Shown piece after piece: positions 27,258 to 36,544 of a stretch of 64,000 nucleotides of DNA (position 1 is the first letter of the stretch; each line of letters begins with the position of its first letter). The DNA lies in NCBI GenBank assembly GCA_963825595.1, contig CAWGUE010000013.1, positions 186,001 through 250,000 on the forward strand, read 5' to 3'. Position numbers and translations under genes: made by a program. The notes under the pieces are model-generated. The model made no database searches, was not told where the DNA came from, and saw only the letters and a list, made by a program, of their open reading frames with translations. The stretch is from JARFQH01 sp963825595 (lineage in GTDB: Bacteria; Desulfobacterota; Desulfobacteria; Desulfobacterales; SG8-13).

Positions 27258-28409
27258 CTACAAGGCACCGATATGGCGCGCAATCACGATGCGCTGTATT
27301 TCCGAGGTTCCTTCCCCGATCTCCAAGAGCTTCTGATCGCGGTAAAAGCGTTCGATATCGTACTCCTGCATGAGACCGTAGCCGCCATGCATCTGAACCG
27401 CGTGGTTGGCGCAGCGGTACATTACCTCGGAGCAGTAAAGCTTGGCCATGGCAGCCTCTTTTGAAAACGGCTTGCCGTTATCTCTCAGCCAACAGGCCCT
27501 GTAAAGCATAAGCCGGGCGGCGTCGATCTCTACGGCCATATCGGCCAGCTTGAAGGCGTTGGCCTGAAACTTTGAAATGGGCATGCCGAACTGCTCGCGC
27601 TGGCGGCCATATTTCAGGGCCATATCCAAACACCCCTGGGCGCCGCCCAACCCCATTGCGCCGATGGACAGCCGGCCGCCGTCAAGGGTTTTCATCATTT
27701 GTTTGAAGCCTTGGCCCCGGGGGCCAAGGAGATTTTCCTGGGGTACCCGGCAGTCCTCGAAGTATAACTCGCTGGTGTTGGATGCCCGCCACATCATCTT
27801 GCCGTGCATTTCTTTGGAGGTGTAACCGGGTGTGCCGGACTCGACCAAAATACAGGAGAGCTCCGGCTTGCCGTCCGGTCGTGTTCCGGTACGGCACATA
27901 ACCGTGACCCCCGCGCTGATTTTTGCGGAAGCATTTGTGATGAATATTTTGCTTCCATTAATGATCCATTGGTTGCCGTCCAGGACAGCCGTTGTTCGTG
28001 ATGCCACGGCGTCTGATCCGGCATTGGCTTCAGTCAGTCCGAATCCCCAGAGGGTTTCACCGCGGCACAGTTTTGGAAGAAGGGCCTGCTTCTGTTCTTC
28101 ACTCCCGAAATAGTAAAGCGGACCGATCCCGAGAGAATTTTCGGCGGCGACAGTGGCCGCGTGAGATCCGTCGATCCGGGCAATTTCTTCAGTGGCGATG
28201 ATATAGGACAGGTAGTCCATTCCCTGACCGCCGTACTTTTCCGGTACGACAATTCCAAAAAGGCCCAGCTCGGCCATCTTCTGCATGGTTTCATAGGAGA
28301 ATTCTTCTTTCCTATCCAGCTCCTGGGCCAATGGTTTGATCTCTTTTTCGGCAAAGCTGCGCACGGAGTCTCTCAAGATTTCCTGTTCAGGCGACAGTGT
28401 AAAGTCCAT
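27258..28409 (-). CDS. acyl-CoA dehydrogenase
   Basis: This FAD enzyme (383 residues) catalyses alpha,beta-dehydrogenation of acyl-CoA and passes electrons to ETF. The three ACAD regions are complete: the N-terminal helical domain, a middle beta domain with GFGLTEANAGSDA and IFITNASA, and a C-terminal domain with QREQFGMPISKFQ, MHGGYGLMQEYDIERFYRD and the LEIGEGTSEIQRIVIARHI tail that carries the catalytic Glu of the short-/medium-chain class. Length is typical. The start at 28409 has AGGAGAG. The regulator gene lies 212 bases downstream in the same direction, with a GC-rich hairpin (GGGGGC/GCCCCC near 27150) between them. Chain-length preference cannot be read from sequence. Confidence 0.95.
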   Translation of the reverse strand: MDFTLSPEQEILRDSVRSFAEKEIKPLAQELDRKEEFSYETMQKMAELGLFGIVVPEKYGGQGMDYLSYIIATEEIARIDGSHAATVAAENSLGIGPLYYFGSEEQKQALLPKLCRGETLWGFGLTEANAGSDAVASRTTAVLDGNQWIINGSKIFITNASAKISAGVTVMCRTGTRPDGKPELSCILVESGTPGYTSKEMHGKMMWRASNTSELYFEDCRVPQENLLGPRGQGFKQMMKTLDGGRLSIGAMGLGGAQGCLDMALKYGRQREQFGMPISKFQANAFKLADMAVEIDAARLMLYRACWLRDNGKPFSKEAAMAKLYCSEVMYRCANHAVQMHGGYGLMQEYDIERFYRDQKLLEIGEGTSEIQRIVIARHIGAL

Positions 28410-28861
28410 ATTCTCTCCTTCTCAAGGGTCGCGTGCTTTGAGTCTTGCACGTTCGGATCCGGATTTCACGAAAAAGCGCTGCCTGCTCGGCCGACAAACG
28501 CGATGATTCGATGCGATTCGGCTTTATTTTATAGGTGGTCACTGTGCTCATGTCAATGCCAATCGGGTGTCAGATTGGATAGCGCCGGAGAGGTGATTTA
28601 CTGCGAAGGGCATTGGACCGCAGGCCAAGCACTGGCCGAATTTCGAGCCCGGTTGTGGATCCGAACACAATTTGTTAAAGTGTGCCCGGCGCGGACCGGG
28701 GTTCAATTGATACCCGCGTGTCTATGCTTAAGATTAAAATTTGGGTTGACGATGGGGAGGATCTTAGGGAAAAAGGGTAATTCTGGTTGAACCGGTTGCG
28801 GTCCCGGAGCCAAGCAACTCCAGTTTCCGGTTGCGATGCCTACCACAAGGAGGTGAATACA
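28410..28861. other. intergenic region, no gene seen
   Basis: This is about 450 bp between the divergent acyl-CoA dehydrogenase and the small exported-protein gene. It must hold both promoters. No recognisable gene or regulatory motif was found. Confidence 0.4.
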
Positions 28862-29426
28862 ATGAGCCTAAAACGATTTACGTCAATAGCCGCTATACTT
28901 CTTTTGCTCCAGACCTCTGTCTGGGCAGCAGATCTGACAGAGGGTTTTGCCGGGATAAGATGGGGAACCGATATTGCCGAGACTAAAAACCTCTTACGGG
29001 TGGGATCGAATGCGAATGTCGAATATTACATTGATCCTAAAGTCGTGCACACCATCGGTGATGTCAACATATCCCAGGTCATCTACGGGTTTCATGCCCG
29101 GCGCCTGATTGCCGCCTATGCGCACATGGAAAACCTCGAAGCATTCGCCCGGATGAAAGAGGAGTCTGCAGGCACGCTATGGCATACCGAAAGTCGTTTA
29201 CGATGACCAGGGACGGCCAGCAATATACCGATGGAAAAGCGGGAAAATCAAAATCAAGCTGAAAGTCGATACCTCCGGGCGTAAAATGAAGGCGGCATTT
29301 TATTATATCCCGCTTTCCGGTCAGGTAAATGAGGATCAAGATGAGAAATTCCGGGAGAACAAGATTAAGTTTTTGCCGATCGAGCGGGGCAAGACGCCGA
29401 AACGGTTGCCACTACTTGAATTTTAG
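28862..29426 (+). pseudogene. small exported protein, frameshifted
   Basis: From ATG 28862 (AAGGAGG-type site upstream) the frame encodes a signal peptide (MSLKRFTSIAAILLLLQTS, cleavage after VWA) and the start of a small periplasmic protein (ADLTEGFAGIRWGTDI). The first frame ends at 29206. A second frame continues from about 29165 with ARYGIPKVVYDDQGRPAIYRW to a stop at 29424-29426. Joined, they give a protein of about 187 residues with no lost segment, so a single-base indel (or a sequence error) is the simplest reading. The fold resembles small periplasmic proteins of unknown function, and I cannot name it. An inverted repeat TAGCGCAA/TTGCGCTA (29424-29457) overlaps the stop. Confidence 0.7.
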
Positions 29427-29480
29427 CGCAACGTAATCTGCCGGTTTCTTGCGCTAAAACGGTGCGATGACATTCATGAG

Positions 29481-30251
29481 ATGGCTATGCCGGGTTTTAC
29501 AGAACTCACTCTCCAAACGCTTCTACTGATTTCGGGCATTGTTTTATTCGCCGGTCTGGTGCATGGGACACTCGGCCTCGGATTTCCGATGGTCGCCACG
29601 CCTTTGTTGGCCTTGCAGGCCGATGTTCTCAGCGCGATACTGATCGTTTTGTTGCCGACCTTGACGGTCAACCTGATCACCATTTTTAGTTCCAGGAGCG
29701 GGTGGAATAGTTTGCGTCGGTATTGGCCTCTGGCCATTTACGGCGGCGTCGGCAGCGTGGTCGGCACGAAACTGTTGCTTTTTACAGATCCGGCGCCATA
29801 TAAGATTTTGCTGGCGGTCGCGATATTGTTTTACCTCAATGTGAATCGTATCGGTATCCGAATGCGATGGGTCCCTGAACGACCGGCTGTGGCCTTTGCG
29901 ATTTTCGGATTGAGCGGCGGTTTTCTGGCCGGGACCGTCAATGTCATGGTACCGGTTCTGATCGTATTCGCCCTGGAAGCCGGACTGTCACCGACGGTGA
30001 GCGTGCTGGTATTCAATTTATGCTTCTTGGTCGGCAAACTATCCCAGGCACTAATTCTGGGCTGTTCCGGTGTATTGACGGGCGAGGTTCTGCTGGCCAC
30101 CTTACCCATCGCCGGAATAGCTGCCGCTGCTTTATGCGCCGGCATGCTCATTCGCAAAAAAATTGCTGCCGACACCTATCGTGGCTGGATGAGGAAAGTA
30201 CTCTTCGTCGTCTCTTTGGTGCTGATCGGTCAGTATGCAGGGGTCATATAG
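29481..30251 (+). CDS. TauE/SafE (TSUP) family membrane transporter
   Basis: The 256-residue inner-membrane carrier has about eight transmembrane segments. The first half has the motif GLVHGTLGLGFPMVATPLL (about residues 25-43). The second half repeats it as GLSGGFLAGTVNVMVPVLIVFALEAG (about 139-164). TSUP proteins move sulfite, sulfoacetate or other organic anions. There is no adjacent sulfur-metabolism gene to fix the substrate; downstream are an RND adaptor and pump, 50 bases away. A second, half-size member of this family lies at 37.9 kb. Confidence 0.88.
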   Translation: MAMPGFTELTLQTLLLISGIVLFAGLVHGTLGLGFPMVATPLLALQADVLSAILIVLLPTLTVNLITIFSSRSGWNSLRRYWPLAIYGGVGSVVGTKLLLFTDPAPYKILLAVAILFYLNVNRIGIRMRWVPERPAVAFAIFGLSGGFLAGTVNVMVPVLIVFALEAGLSPTVSVLVFNLCFLVGKLSQALILGCSGVLTGEVLLATLPIAGIAAAALCAGMLIRKKIAADTYRGWMRKVLFVVSLVLIGQYAGVI

Positions 30252-30301
30252 ATACAAAGGTTAGCGGAGTAACGCTATAGCATGACCAAGGGAGATAACC
30301 G

Positions 30302-31312
30302 ATGAATCCCAAGTTGGTGTGGATATTCTTTGTATTACTAGTGTCTTCCTCTTCGGGGGTTTTTGGTCAAGAGACATTTGTGGTCGAAAGAGGTCAAAGG
30401 GAAGTAATTCTGAACGGATATACCCGGGCCAAAACAACAGTGAGTTTATCGGCCGAAGTTTCCGGTAAAATCATATCACGCAATTACGATGTCGGTCAGA
30501 TTGTCGGAGACGCCCCCTTTTTCGTGCTCGACACCACCTTCATTGATTTTCAAATTGAATCCATCCGCCACACACTCAAACAGCTTCAAGTCACCATGCA
30601 AATGAAGCGTTCCCGGGCGGCGTTCCTCAAAAAAGAATTCGAGCGCATCCGGGCGCTGTATCAACGTAACAGCACAGCCGGATCCAAGCGGGACTCGGCC
30701 GAAGAGGAATACACCCAGTCCCGGCTCGAGATGGATTCCACCACGGTTCAGATCGCTCAAACGCGAACCTCACTCGCAGAAATGGAAGAGCGTCGCCGAC
30801 GTCATTGGATTTATGCGCCCAAAGGTTGGAGCGTTACCGGGAGACATGTCGAAGTCGGTGAAGTCGTTCAGGTTAACACGCCGCTTGCCAGTGTCGGCGA
30901 GTATCGAACTCTGGTCGTTCCGCTGGCGTTGAGCAGCGATGAATTTGCGGCCCTGAAAATCCTGCACGAGCCGTTAGATGCCGTCCTGGAGGGGGTTTCG
31001 GTTAAAACCACCGTTCAGCGAGTCGATCCGCAATTCGATGAAAAAACGCGCAAAATCAATTTGGAGCTTGACGTTCACGGATACGGGGGTAACCATCGGG
31101 GGGGGCTGCGGTTGAGCCTGCCCCTGAACGTATTTTCCGGTGGGCTGCAGGTGCCCAAAGCCGCCGTGATCAATCGCTACGAAAATCCAAGGGTAAAAAT
31201 CAAGTCCACGGGAGAGGAGATCGCGGTCATCGTCCTGGGTGAAACCAACGCTCACCTGATGATCGGCGATGACCGGCAGCTCGCGCCGGGTGTAGAGCTC
31301 GCCTCTCCCTGA
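30302..31312 (+). CDS. RND efflux periplasmic adaptor (HlyD/MFP family)
   Basis: The 336-residue membrane-fusion protein has an N-terminal signal peptide (about 1-23, ending SSGVFG). A biotinyl-lipoyl-like half follows (TRAKTTVSLSAEVSGKI, residues 41-57), then a coiled-coil hairpin (about 82-165), the second lipoyl half (VTGRHVEVGEVVQVNTPLASVGE) and a beta-barrel domain. It links the inner-membrane RND pump to an outer-membrane channel. No outer-membrane factor is encoded nearby, so a distant TolC-like protein must be shared. The pump gene follows 41 bases downstream, as one unit. No lipobox is seen, so the adaptor is soluble or membrane-anchored by its N-terminus. Confidence 0.9.
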   Translation: MNPKLVWIFFVLLVSSSSGVFGQETFVVERGQREVILNGYTRAKTTVSLSAEVSGKIISRNYDVGQIVGDAPFFVLDTTFIDFQIESIRHTLKQLQVTMQMKRSRAAFLKKEFERIRALYQRNSTAGSKRDSAEEEYTQSRLEMDSTTVQIAQTRTSLAEMEERRRRHWIYAPKGWSVTGRHVEVGEVVQVNTPLASVGEYRTLVVPLALSSDEFAALKILHEPLDAVLEGVSVKTTVQRVDPQFDEKTRKINLELDVHGYGGNHRGGLRLSLPLNVFSGGLQVPKAAVINRYENPRVKIKSTGEEIAVIVLGETNAHLMIGDDRQLAPGVELASP

Positions 31313-31353
31313 TTAAAGATGATACTCGAATTCCGCAAAGAAACGGTACGTCG

Positions 31354-34300
31354 ATGAAAGCGGTTGTTAAATTAGCCATCAGACAAGCGGTTTTCTTCAA
31401 CGTGGCCTTTGTCATTCTGGTCGTGGCCGGCGGTTTCAGCGTTTTCACGACGCCGCTCGAAAACATGCCGCTGGTGGACATGGGGGAGGTTTTCGTCCAG
31501 ACGGTCTATTTCGGGGCGTCGGCCGACGATGTCGAAAAGCTGGTCACCACCAAGGTCGAGGACGCCCTGGACGGGTTGGAAAACATCGAATATGTGCAGT
31601 CCTATTCCTACCGCAATTTTTCCTCCGTCAAGGTCAAGTTCATCGATGATTCCGACTACGAGACGCTTTACGATGATTTGCGATTCAGGGTACTCAACAT
31701 AAAAGACGAGCTGCCGGCCGGGGCGGACGAACCCGGGTTCCTTTATATCGACACCCACGCATGGATGCCGGTAGTGGTGGTGAACATCTCCGGCCAAATG
31801 CCCCAGCGCAGCCTGAAGCTCTATGCCGAGGAACTCCGTGCGCGGCTGGTAACCATCCCGGATGTCCGCAATGCCCAAATCGAAGGCGAATACGAAGAGG
31901 AATTTCACGTCGCCGCCGATCCGTTAAAACTCCGCCGGTACGGCGTCACTTTTCAGCAATTGGCCGATGCCATCCGTTCCGCCAATACCAAGATCCCCAC
32001 GGGCCGTTTCCGCCAGAATGATACCGAATATATGCTCGATGCCGGTCGACGGCTTGACTCCCAGCAGGCGGTATTGAGCGTCATCGTCCGGCGCGACGGT
32101 GATGGTAATTTCATCCGGGTCGGAGATCTTGTAAGCAGTACCCGACTCAGCCACCGGGATCCCACCCTGATTCCGTCAGTCAACGGCGAGAATACCATCC
32201 GGGTGGTGATCACCAAGGAGCAGTCCGGCAACTCCGTGACCATCTCACGGGAGGTCAAGCAGATGGCCCGTGAGTTTGAGGCCCTGCATTCCCGGGACGG
32301 GCTCAAGATCGTTTTTACGAACGATTCCACCATTGAAATCAACGACTCGCTCAACACTTTGGGGGGCAATCTGATCCTGGGAATGTCCCTCGTGCTCGGC
32401 ATCCTCTGGATGAGCTTGGGTTTCCGCAACGCGATGCTGACGGCCATCGGGATACCCTTTTCATTTCTCTGCACCATCATCATCATGAAGGCCACCGGCG
32501 TCTCTCTAAACACCATCAGCCTGTTTGCCTTCGTACTGGTTACAGGGATCATGGTGGACGATGCGGTCATCATCGTGGAAAATATTTACCGCCACTTCGA
32601 AATGGGCAAACCGGTAAAACTGGCGGTCATTGACGGCACCGCCGAGGTCATGCTGCCGGTGATAAGCGCGGCCCTGACCACGATTCTGGCTTTCCTGCCC
32701 ATGCTCCTTATGACCGGCACGACAGGGGAGTTCTTTGCGTACATTCCCAAGACAGTCACTTTCGCCCTGATTGCTTCACTGATCGAGGCCCTGTTCATCC
32801 TGCCGATTCATTTTTTGGACTGGGGTCCTAAAAAGCCGCCGTCCGGCAAGCCCGTCGCTACTGCCGATGACCCCTTTCACCATCTGCGCAGCGGGCCCTT
32901 CGGTTTGCTTTGGCGGTTGTATCAGCGTTTCCTGGAAACCTTGCTCGATCACAAGTTGATCACTTTTACCGTACTGACGGTCGTTTTCCTATCTTCCCTG
33001 GCCGTACTGGTTCTCTCCGCAACCGGCATTGTCCCTCTGATTAAGGTAAAGTTTTTTCCGGGGAATTACTTTCGCTACCATGTCACCGTCGTCAATCCGG
33101 TGGGCACTCCGATCGAGCAGACGGACGCCGTCGTACGAGACCTGTCGCGGCTTATCATGAGTCTGGGTGAGGGGCAGGCCCAATCGGCGTCCGGCAGCGC
33201 CGGGTTCTACGAAGACCAGGACTACGTTCGACACACGGGAAGTAATTTCGGTCAAATCGTGGTGACCCTTCCAGAGCAAAAACACCAGCGCTTTCCGGAA
33301 AATCCTCAAAACGACCCTCTGGTGCATCTCGAGTACATGCGGCAGAAGATCGAGCAACATATCACCGACCGTGACCGGAACATGCGCTTTACGCCTTCGA
33401 TCGCCGTATTCGAGGAAAGCGACGGTCCGCCAACCGGCAAGGCCGTCAATATTCGGGTGACGGGCACCGATCTTGAAAGTGCCTTGGCGGCCAGTGAGGC
33501 CATTGTGCAGTTTATGCGTACCGAAGAGGAACTGGCCGACTTGACTGGCTTGACCAACAACCGCTCCGACGACCACCGGACGTTTCAGTTCACACCGCGA
33601 CAGGAGGCAGTCTACGAATATAACTTGCGCCCCGGAGACATTACCGCTCTGGTTGCCGGAGCGCTTTACGGTGTATACGTCGGTGACTACCGCATCTCAG
33701 ATGAGGAGGTCGATCTTCTGGTTCGCGTGGCACGAAGGGACAGCTCGGGAGAAAAGAATTCTTCCGGGCTCGGAGTTCCCACCGATGTGCTCGATTTGCC
33801 GGTGATTGAAAACAGCACCGGCCCGATCCTTCTGCGGGATCTCGTGGATGTGACGGTCGGTCTCGACCCCAATGTGCGGACCCGGTACAACGGGAAACCG
33901 AGCGTGACGATTACGGCCGATATACGCAGCGGTTCGCCGTTGTCGCCTGTGAGGGTGCAAAACCTGGTCAAGAGGTATTTTACTGAGAGCGACGGCCGAT
34001 TTACCGGAATATCGCTCTCTTTTGGCGGCGAATTCGAGTCGACGAGCAAATCCTACCGATCGCTTACTTTTGCTTTTTTCATCGCCTTGTTGGGAATTTA
34101 TCTCGTTTTGTCCTCTCAGTTTAAGGATTACATTCAGCCACTGATCATCATCTCGGCTGTGCCTTTCGCACTTATCGGGGTGGTGATCGGCTTATTCGTG
34201 ACGCGGACCGAATTTACCGTAGGCAGTTTTTTGGCTATTGTCGGACTGGCCGGTATTTCGGTCAATGACGCCTTACTGCTGATTGATTTTATGAACGTGC

Positions 34301-34596
34301 GACTCAGGGAGGGAAAAGCGTTGCGCCAAGCCGTGATCGAGGCCTGCGGGGCCAGGATGCGGCCAGTTCTAATTACCACTGTCACCACGACCCTTGGATT
34401 GTTGCCCATGGCCATCGGTATCCCCAATCGGTCCATTTCATGGGCGCCCATGGCCACGGCCTTCGTGGCCGGCCTGTCCAGCGCAACCGTTCTGACGCTC
34501 TTGATCACCCCGGCCAATTATGAGATGTTCGAGCAGTTTAAAACCTGGTTGCGTCAAAAAAGGGCCAAGACCAAACCGTTTTCCAGTGTCACGTGA
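31354..34596 (+). CDS. RND efflux transporter permease (AcrB/MdtB superfamily)
   Basis: The 1080-residue inner-membrane pump has the RND layout: transmembrane segment 1 (about residues 10-30), a large periplasmic porter loop, segments 2-6 (about 335-490), a cytoplasmic linker (about 490-535), segment 7, a second loop, and segments 8-12 (about 900-1060). The segment 4 motif GIMVDDAVIIVENIYRH carries the paired Asp residues needed for proton relay, and segment 10 has GISVNDALLLIDFMNVR. It lacks features tying it to metals (CusA) and looks like a multidrug/hydrophobic-compound pump of the HAE type. It is cotranscribed with the adaptor gene. Repeat A2 follows it. Confidence 0.93.
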   Translation: MKAVVKLAIRQAVFFNVAFVILVVAGGFSVFTTPLENMPLVDMGEVFVQTVYFGASADDVEKLVTTKVEDALDGLENIEYVQSYSYRNFSSVKVKFIDDSDYETLYDDLRFRVLNIKDELPAGADEPGFLYIDTHAWMPVVVVNISGQMPQRSLKLYAEELRARLVTIPDVRNAQIEGEYEEEFHVAADPLKLRRYGVTFQQLADAIRSANTKIPTGRFRQNDTEYMLDAGRRLDSQQAVLSVIVRRDGDGNFIRVGDLVSSTRLSHRDPTLIPSVNGENTIRVVITKEQSGNSVTISREVKQMAREFEALHSRDGLKIVFTNDSTIEINDSLNTLGGNLILGMSLVLGILWMSLGFRNAMLTAIGIPFSFLCTIIIMKATGVSLNTISLFAFVLVTGIMVDDAVIIVENIYRHFEMGKPVKLAVIDGTAEVMLPVISAALTTILAFLPMLLMTGTTGEFFAYIPKTVTFALIASLIEALFILPIHFLDWGPKKPPSGKPVATADDPFHHLRSGPFGLLWRLYQRFLETLLDHKLITFTVLTVVFLSSLAVLVLSATGIVPLIKVKFFPGNYFRYHVTVVNPVGTPIEQTDAVVRDLSRLIMSLGEGQAQSASGSAGFYEDQDYVRHTGSNFGQIVVTLPEQKHQRFPENPQNDPLVHLEYMRQKIEQHITDRDRNMRFTPSIAVFEESDGPPTGKAVNIRVTGTDLESALAASEAIVQFMRTEEELADLTGLTNNRSDDHRTFQFTPRQEAVYEYNLRPGDITALVAGALYGVYVGDYRISDEEVDLLVRVARRDSSGEKNSSGLGVPTDVLDLPVIENSTGPILLRDLVDVTVGLDPNVRTRYNGKPSVTITADIRSGSPLSPVRVQNLVKRYFTESDGRFTGISLSFGGEFESTSKSYRSLTFAFFIALLGIYLVLSSQFKDYIQPLIIISAVPFALIGVVIGLFVTRTEFTVGSFLAIVGLAGISVNDALLLIDFMNVRLREGKALRQAVIEACGARMRPVLITTVTTTLGLLPMAIGIPNRSISWAPMATAFVAGLSSATVLTLLITPANYEMFEQFKTWLRQKRAKTKPFSSVT

Positions 34597-34641
34597 GTCC
34601 CGCGCGGCAGCCGCAAGGCGTCAATCGGACGGACGTGCTGT

Positions 34642-34843
34642 TAGAAGTCATCCAGAGGTTTACCGCCCAGGCGGCGGATAAATCTCTGGGTTGGACACTT
34701 GTTTCAAGTCCCCGACATACGTCAGTATGACTGCGGGCTGTAACCCCAGATAAGAGTCGATCAGGCGGGAGTTCCCGCACGGCGGCGACACTCGGATCCG
34801 CTTTGATCTTGAAACAAAATCCTCATTTTGAGAAGGATTCTCG
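34642..34843. repeat. family A inverted-repeat element, copy 2 (MITE-like)
   Basis: The element of about 200 bp runs from TAGAAGTCATCC to GAGAAGGATTCTC. Shared blocks with copy 1 (17199-17411, inverse orientation) include GGCGGATAAATCTC, 'GTCGATCAG-CGGGA-TCCCGCAC' and AAAATCCTCATTTTGAGA. It lies between the RND pump and the crcB gene. Confidence 0.8.
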
Positions 34844-34883
34844 TAAACGATGACACCGATCAACCGGTCAAGGGAGCCTGAGC

Positions 34884-35267
34884 GTGATTAAAATCCTCAT
34901 CATCGGTTCCGGGGGTTTTCTAGGAGCCATCCTGCGTTATTATGCGAGCGGCTACGCCCAAAGCATATCAGGCAGTTACAGTTTTCCGGTGGGAACACTG
35001 GCGGTCAATCTCATCGGATGCTTCATTATCGGGGCGGTTTCGAAGCTGGCCGAAGATTTGGGCCTATTTTCCATTGAAACCCGGTTGTTTCTGACGATTG
35101 GCTTTTTAGGGTCTTTCACAACCTATTCGACCTTCGGATATGAAACTCTGAACCTGTTGCGGGACAATGAGTGGCTGTATGCATTTGCAAACGTCGGGCT
35201 GCACCTGTTTCTGGGCATCGGGGCCGTATGGATCGGCAGAAGCATCGTTCTATTGGTGTGGAGGTAA
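34884..35267 (+). CDS. crcB: fluoride-exporting channel CrcB/Fluc
   Basis: The 127-residue, four-segment inner-membrane protein forms a dual-topology dimer that lets F- leave the cell. Family signatures are GGFLGAILRYY (residues 10-20), GTLAVNLIGCFIIG (about 37-50) and GFLGSFTTYSTFGYE (about 73-87), the last carrying the pore Phe and the central-Na+ Thr region. The start is GTG 34884 with GGGAG upstream. The DUF190 gene follows two bases after its stop, an association common in bacteria. No fluoride-riboswitch consensus was seen in the short leader. Confidence 0.95.
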   Translation: MIKILIIGSGGFLGAILRYYASGYAQSISGSYSFPVGTLAVNLIGCFIIGAVSKLAEDLGLFSIETRLFLTIGFLGSFTTYSTFGYETLNLLRDNEWLYAFANVGLHLFLGIGAVWIGRSIVLLVWR

Positions 35268-35269
35268 TT

Positions 35270-35623
35270 ATGGAACTCGGCAGGGATGGATGCTTGCTGC
35301 GGATCTTGATCGGCGAAGGCAGCAAGCACAAGGGCAAACCGCTATTCGAATGGCTTGTACTCAGAGCGCGTGAACTCGGACTGGCCGGTGCGACCGTAAC
35401 CCGGGGTGTCATGGGCTTTGGGGCCAACAGCCGCATTCATACGGCAAAAATCCTGAGGCTCTCAGAGGACCTCCCCATAGTGATTGAAATTGTCGACAGC
35501 CGGGAAAAGATCGAACGTTATCTGAATACCGTTGAAGGGTTTATCGAAGGGGGGCTGGCAACGATAGAAAAGGCCGATGTCCGCTTTTACCGCTGCAGTA
35601 ACTCAAAGGGATGTCCGGTATAA
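35270..35623 (+). CDS. DUF190 protein, CrcB partner
   Basis: The 117-residue PII-like protein of the DUF190 family starts at ATG 35270, two bases after crcB. Typical features are LRILIGEGSKHKGKPLFEWLV (residues 9-29), GATVTRGVMGFG and a late IVIEIVDSREKIERYL segment. DUF190 proteins have a ferredoxin-like trimeric fold and are repeatedly found beside CrcB, so a role in fluoride sensing or regulation is inferred; the biochemical function is not known to me. The frame is open 99 bases upstream only because it overlaps the end of crcB. Confidence 0.9.
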   Translation: MELGRDGCLLRILIGEGSKHKGKPLFEWLVLRARELGLAGATVTRGVMGFGANSRIHTAKILRLSEDLPIVIEIVDSREKIERYLNTVEGFIEGGLATIEKADVRFYRCSNSKGCPV

Positions 35624-35723
35624 ATTTATATCGCCCCAGAACAATCATCGGTAACCCCCCAGGATTTGCCGGAAGTCGATGAATCCGTTGTTCTTCGCGC
35701 CGGACATCAGCAAACCCGAAGGA

Positions 35724-36533
35724 TCATTTGGGTACAGAGATTGACAGCTCTTCCGATTCCTGGCTTTCTCCGGCTTGGCTGACGGATGTCACCACAAAAT
35801 AGTATGTGACCCCGCGCTTGAGGCCGGTGAACGTATAGGGGCTTTTGACACCTGGTATCTTTTTACCGTTTTGCTTCGTGACACCGGGTGTGGTGCGCCA
35901 GTAAATGTTATATGAGGCCGCATTCGGTATACTGTCCCAAGCCACCGTCATTTTTTCGGACGCTTTCTCCGGGGCGTTATTTTGATTATTCGGCGCCGAT
36001 TTGGCGGCGGACGAATTGGGAGCGACAGTGTCGGGTTTACGGGATCCGCTTGGCTTTCGGCCGTTGTCGGCGCCATCGGCCGGCCCAGACGCTTTCACAG
36101 GGTTTCCCTTCCGGTTCTCCGGCATCGGTTCCTTCAGAGCGGGAACCAACTTGATAGATCCGGATTCATCCTGCACGGCTGTGTATGATACCTCCTTTGA
36201 TTCCAAGCCTTCGCCGGAAGCGTCGATGACCGTCAAGACAAAGAAGTAGGTCGTGCCGGTCTCGAGGCCGGTGACCGTTAACGGACTTGCGGCCCGGGAT
36301 ATCCGGTAACCATTGAGTTTGTTGACTCCCGGTGCGGTGGACATGTAAAGGTTATAAGCGCGCGCGCCGGGAACTTCTTCCCAAGACAGTTCTACTCTAC
36401 CGCTTTCAGCCACGCTGGCGGTCTGAATATTGCCTGTTCCGCCGCAGCCGGTCAAACTGGCCATACCCCAAGCTGATCCGATGAAACAGAGAATCAGCAA
36501 CAGCAGATTGGATTTGTTTTCTGTCAATGCCAT
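35724..36533 (-). CDS. lipoprotein with two fibronectin type III domains
   Basis: The 269-residue protein (from ATG 36533) has a signal peptide with lipobox SLTGC. It carries two Fn3-like domains: one at about 45-115 (VELSWEEVPGARAYNLYMSTAPGVNK, TGTTYFFVLTVIDA) and one at about 185-265 (VAWDSIPNAASYNIYWRTTPGV, RGVTYYFVVTSVSQAGES). A low-complexity linker rich in Pro, Asn and Ser lies between them. The two domains resemble each other closely, suggesting internal duplication. It is an exported binding or scaffold protein; the partner is unknown. It starts 11 bases after the aldo/keto reductase stop, so the two are probably cotranscribed. Confidence 0.85.
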   Translation of the reverse strand: MALTENKSNLLLLILCFIGSAWGMASLTGCGGTGNIQTASVAESGRVELSWEEVPGARAYNLYMSTAPGVNKLNGYRISRAASPLTVTGLETGTTYFFVLTVIDASGEGLESKEVSYTAVQDESGSIKLVPALKEPMPENRKGNPVKASGPADGADNGRKPSGSRKPDTVAPNSSAAKSAPNNQNNAPEKASEKMTVAWDSIPNAASYNIYWRTTPGVTKQNGKKIPGVKSPYTFTGLKRGVTYYFVVTSVSQAGESQESEELSISVPK

Positions 36534-36544
36534 TTGGTCAGTCC

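Noticed and set aside
34844..34883. fluoride riboswitch before crcB
   Set aside because: The leader is only about 40 bases after the repeat and shows none of the expected conserved segments.
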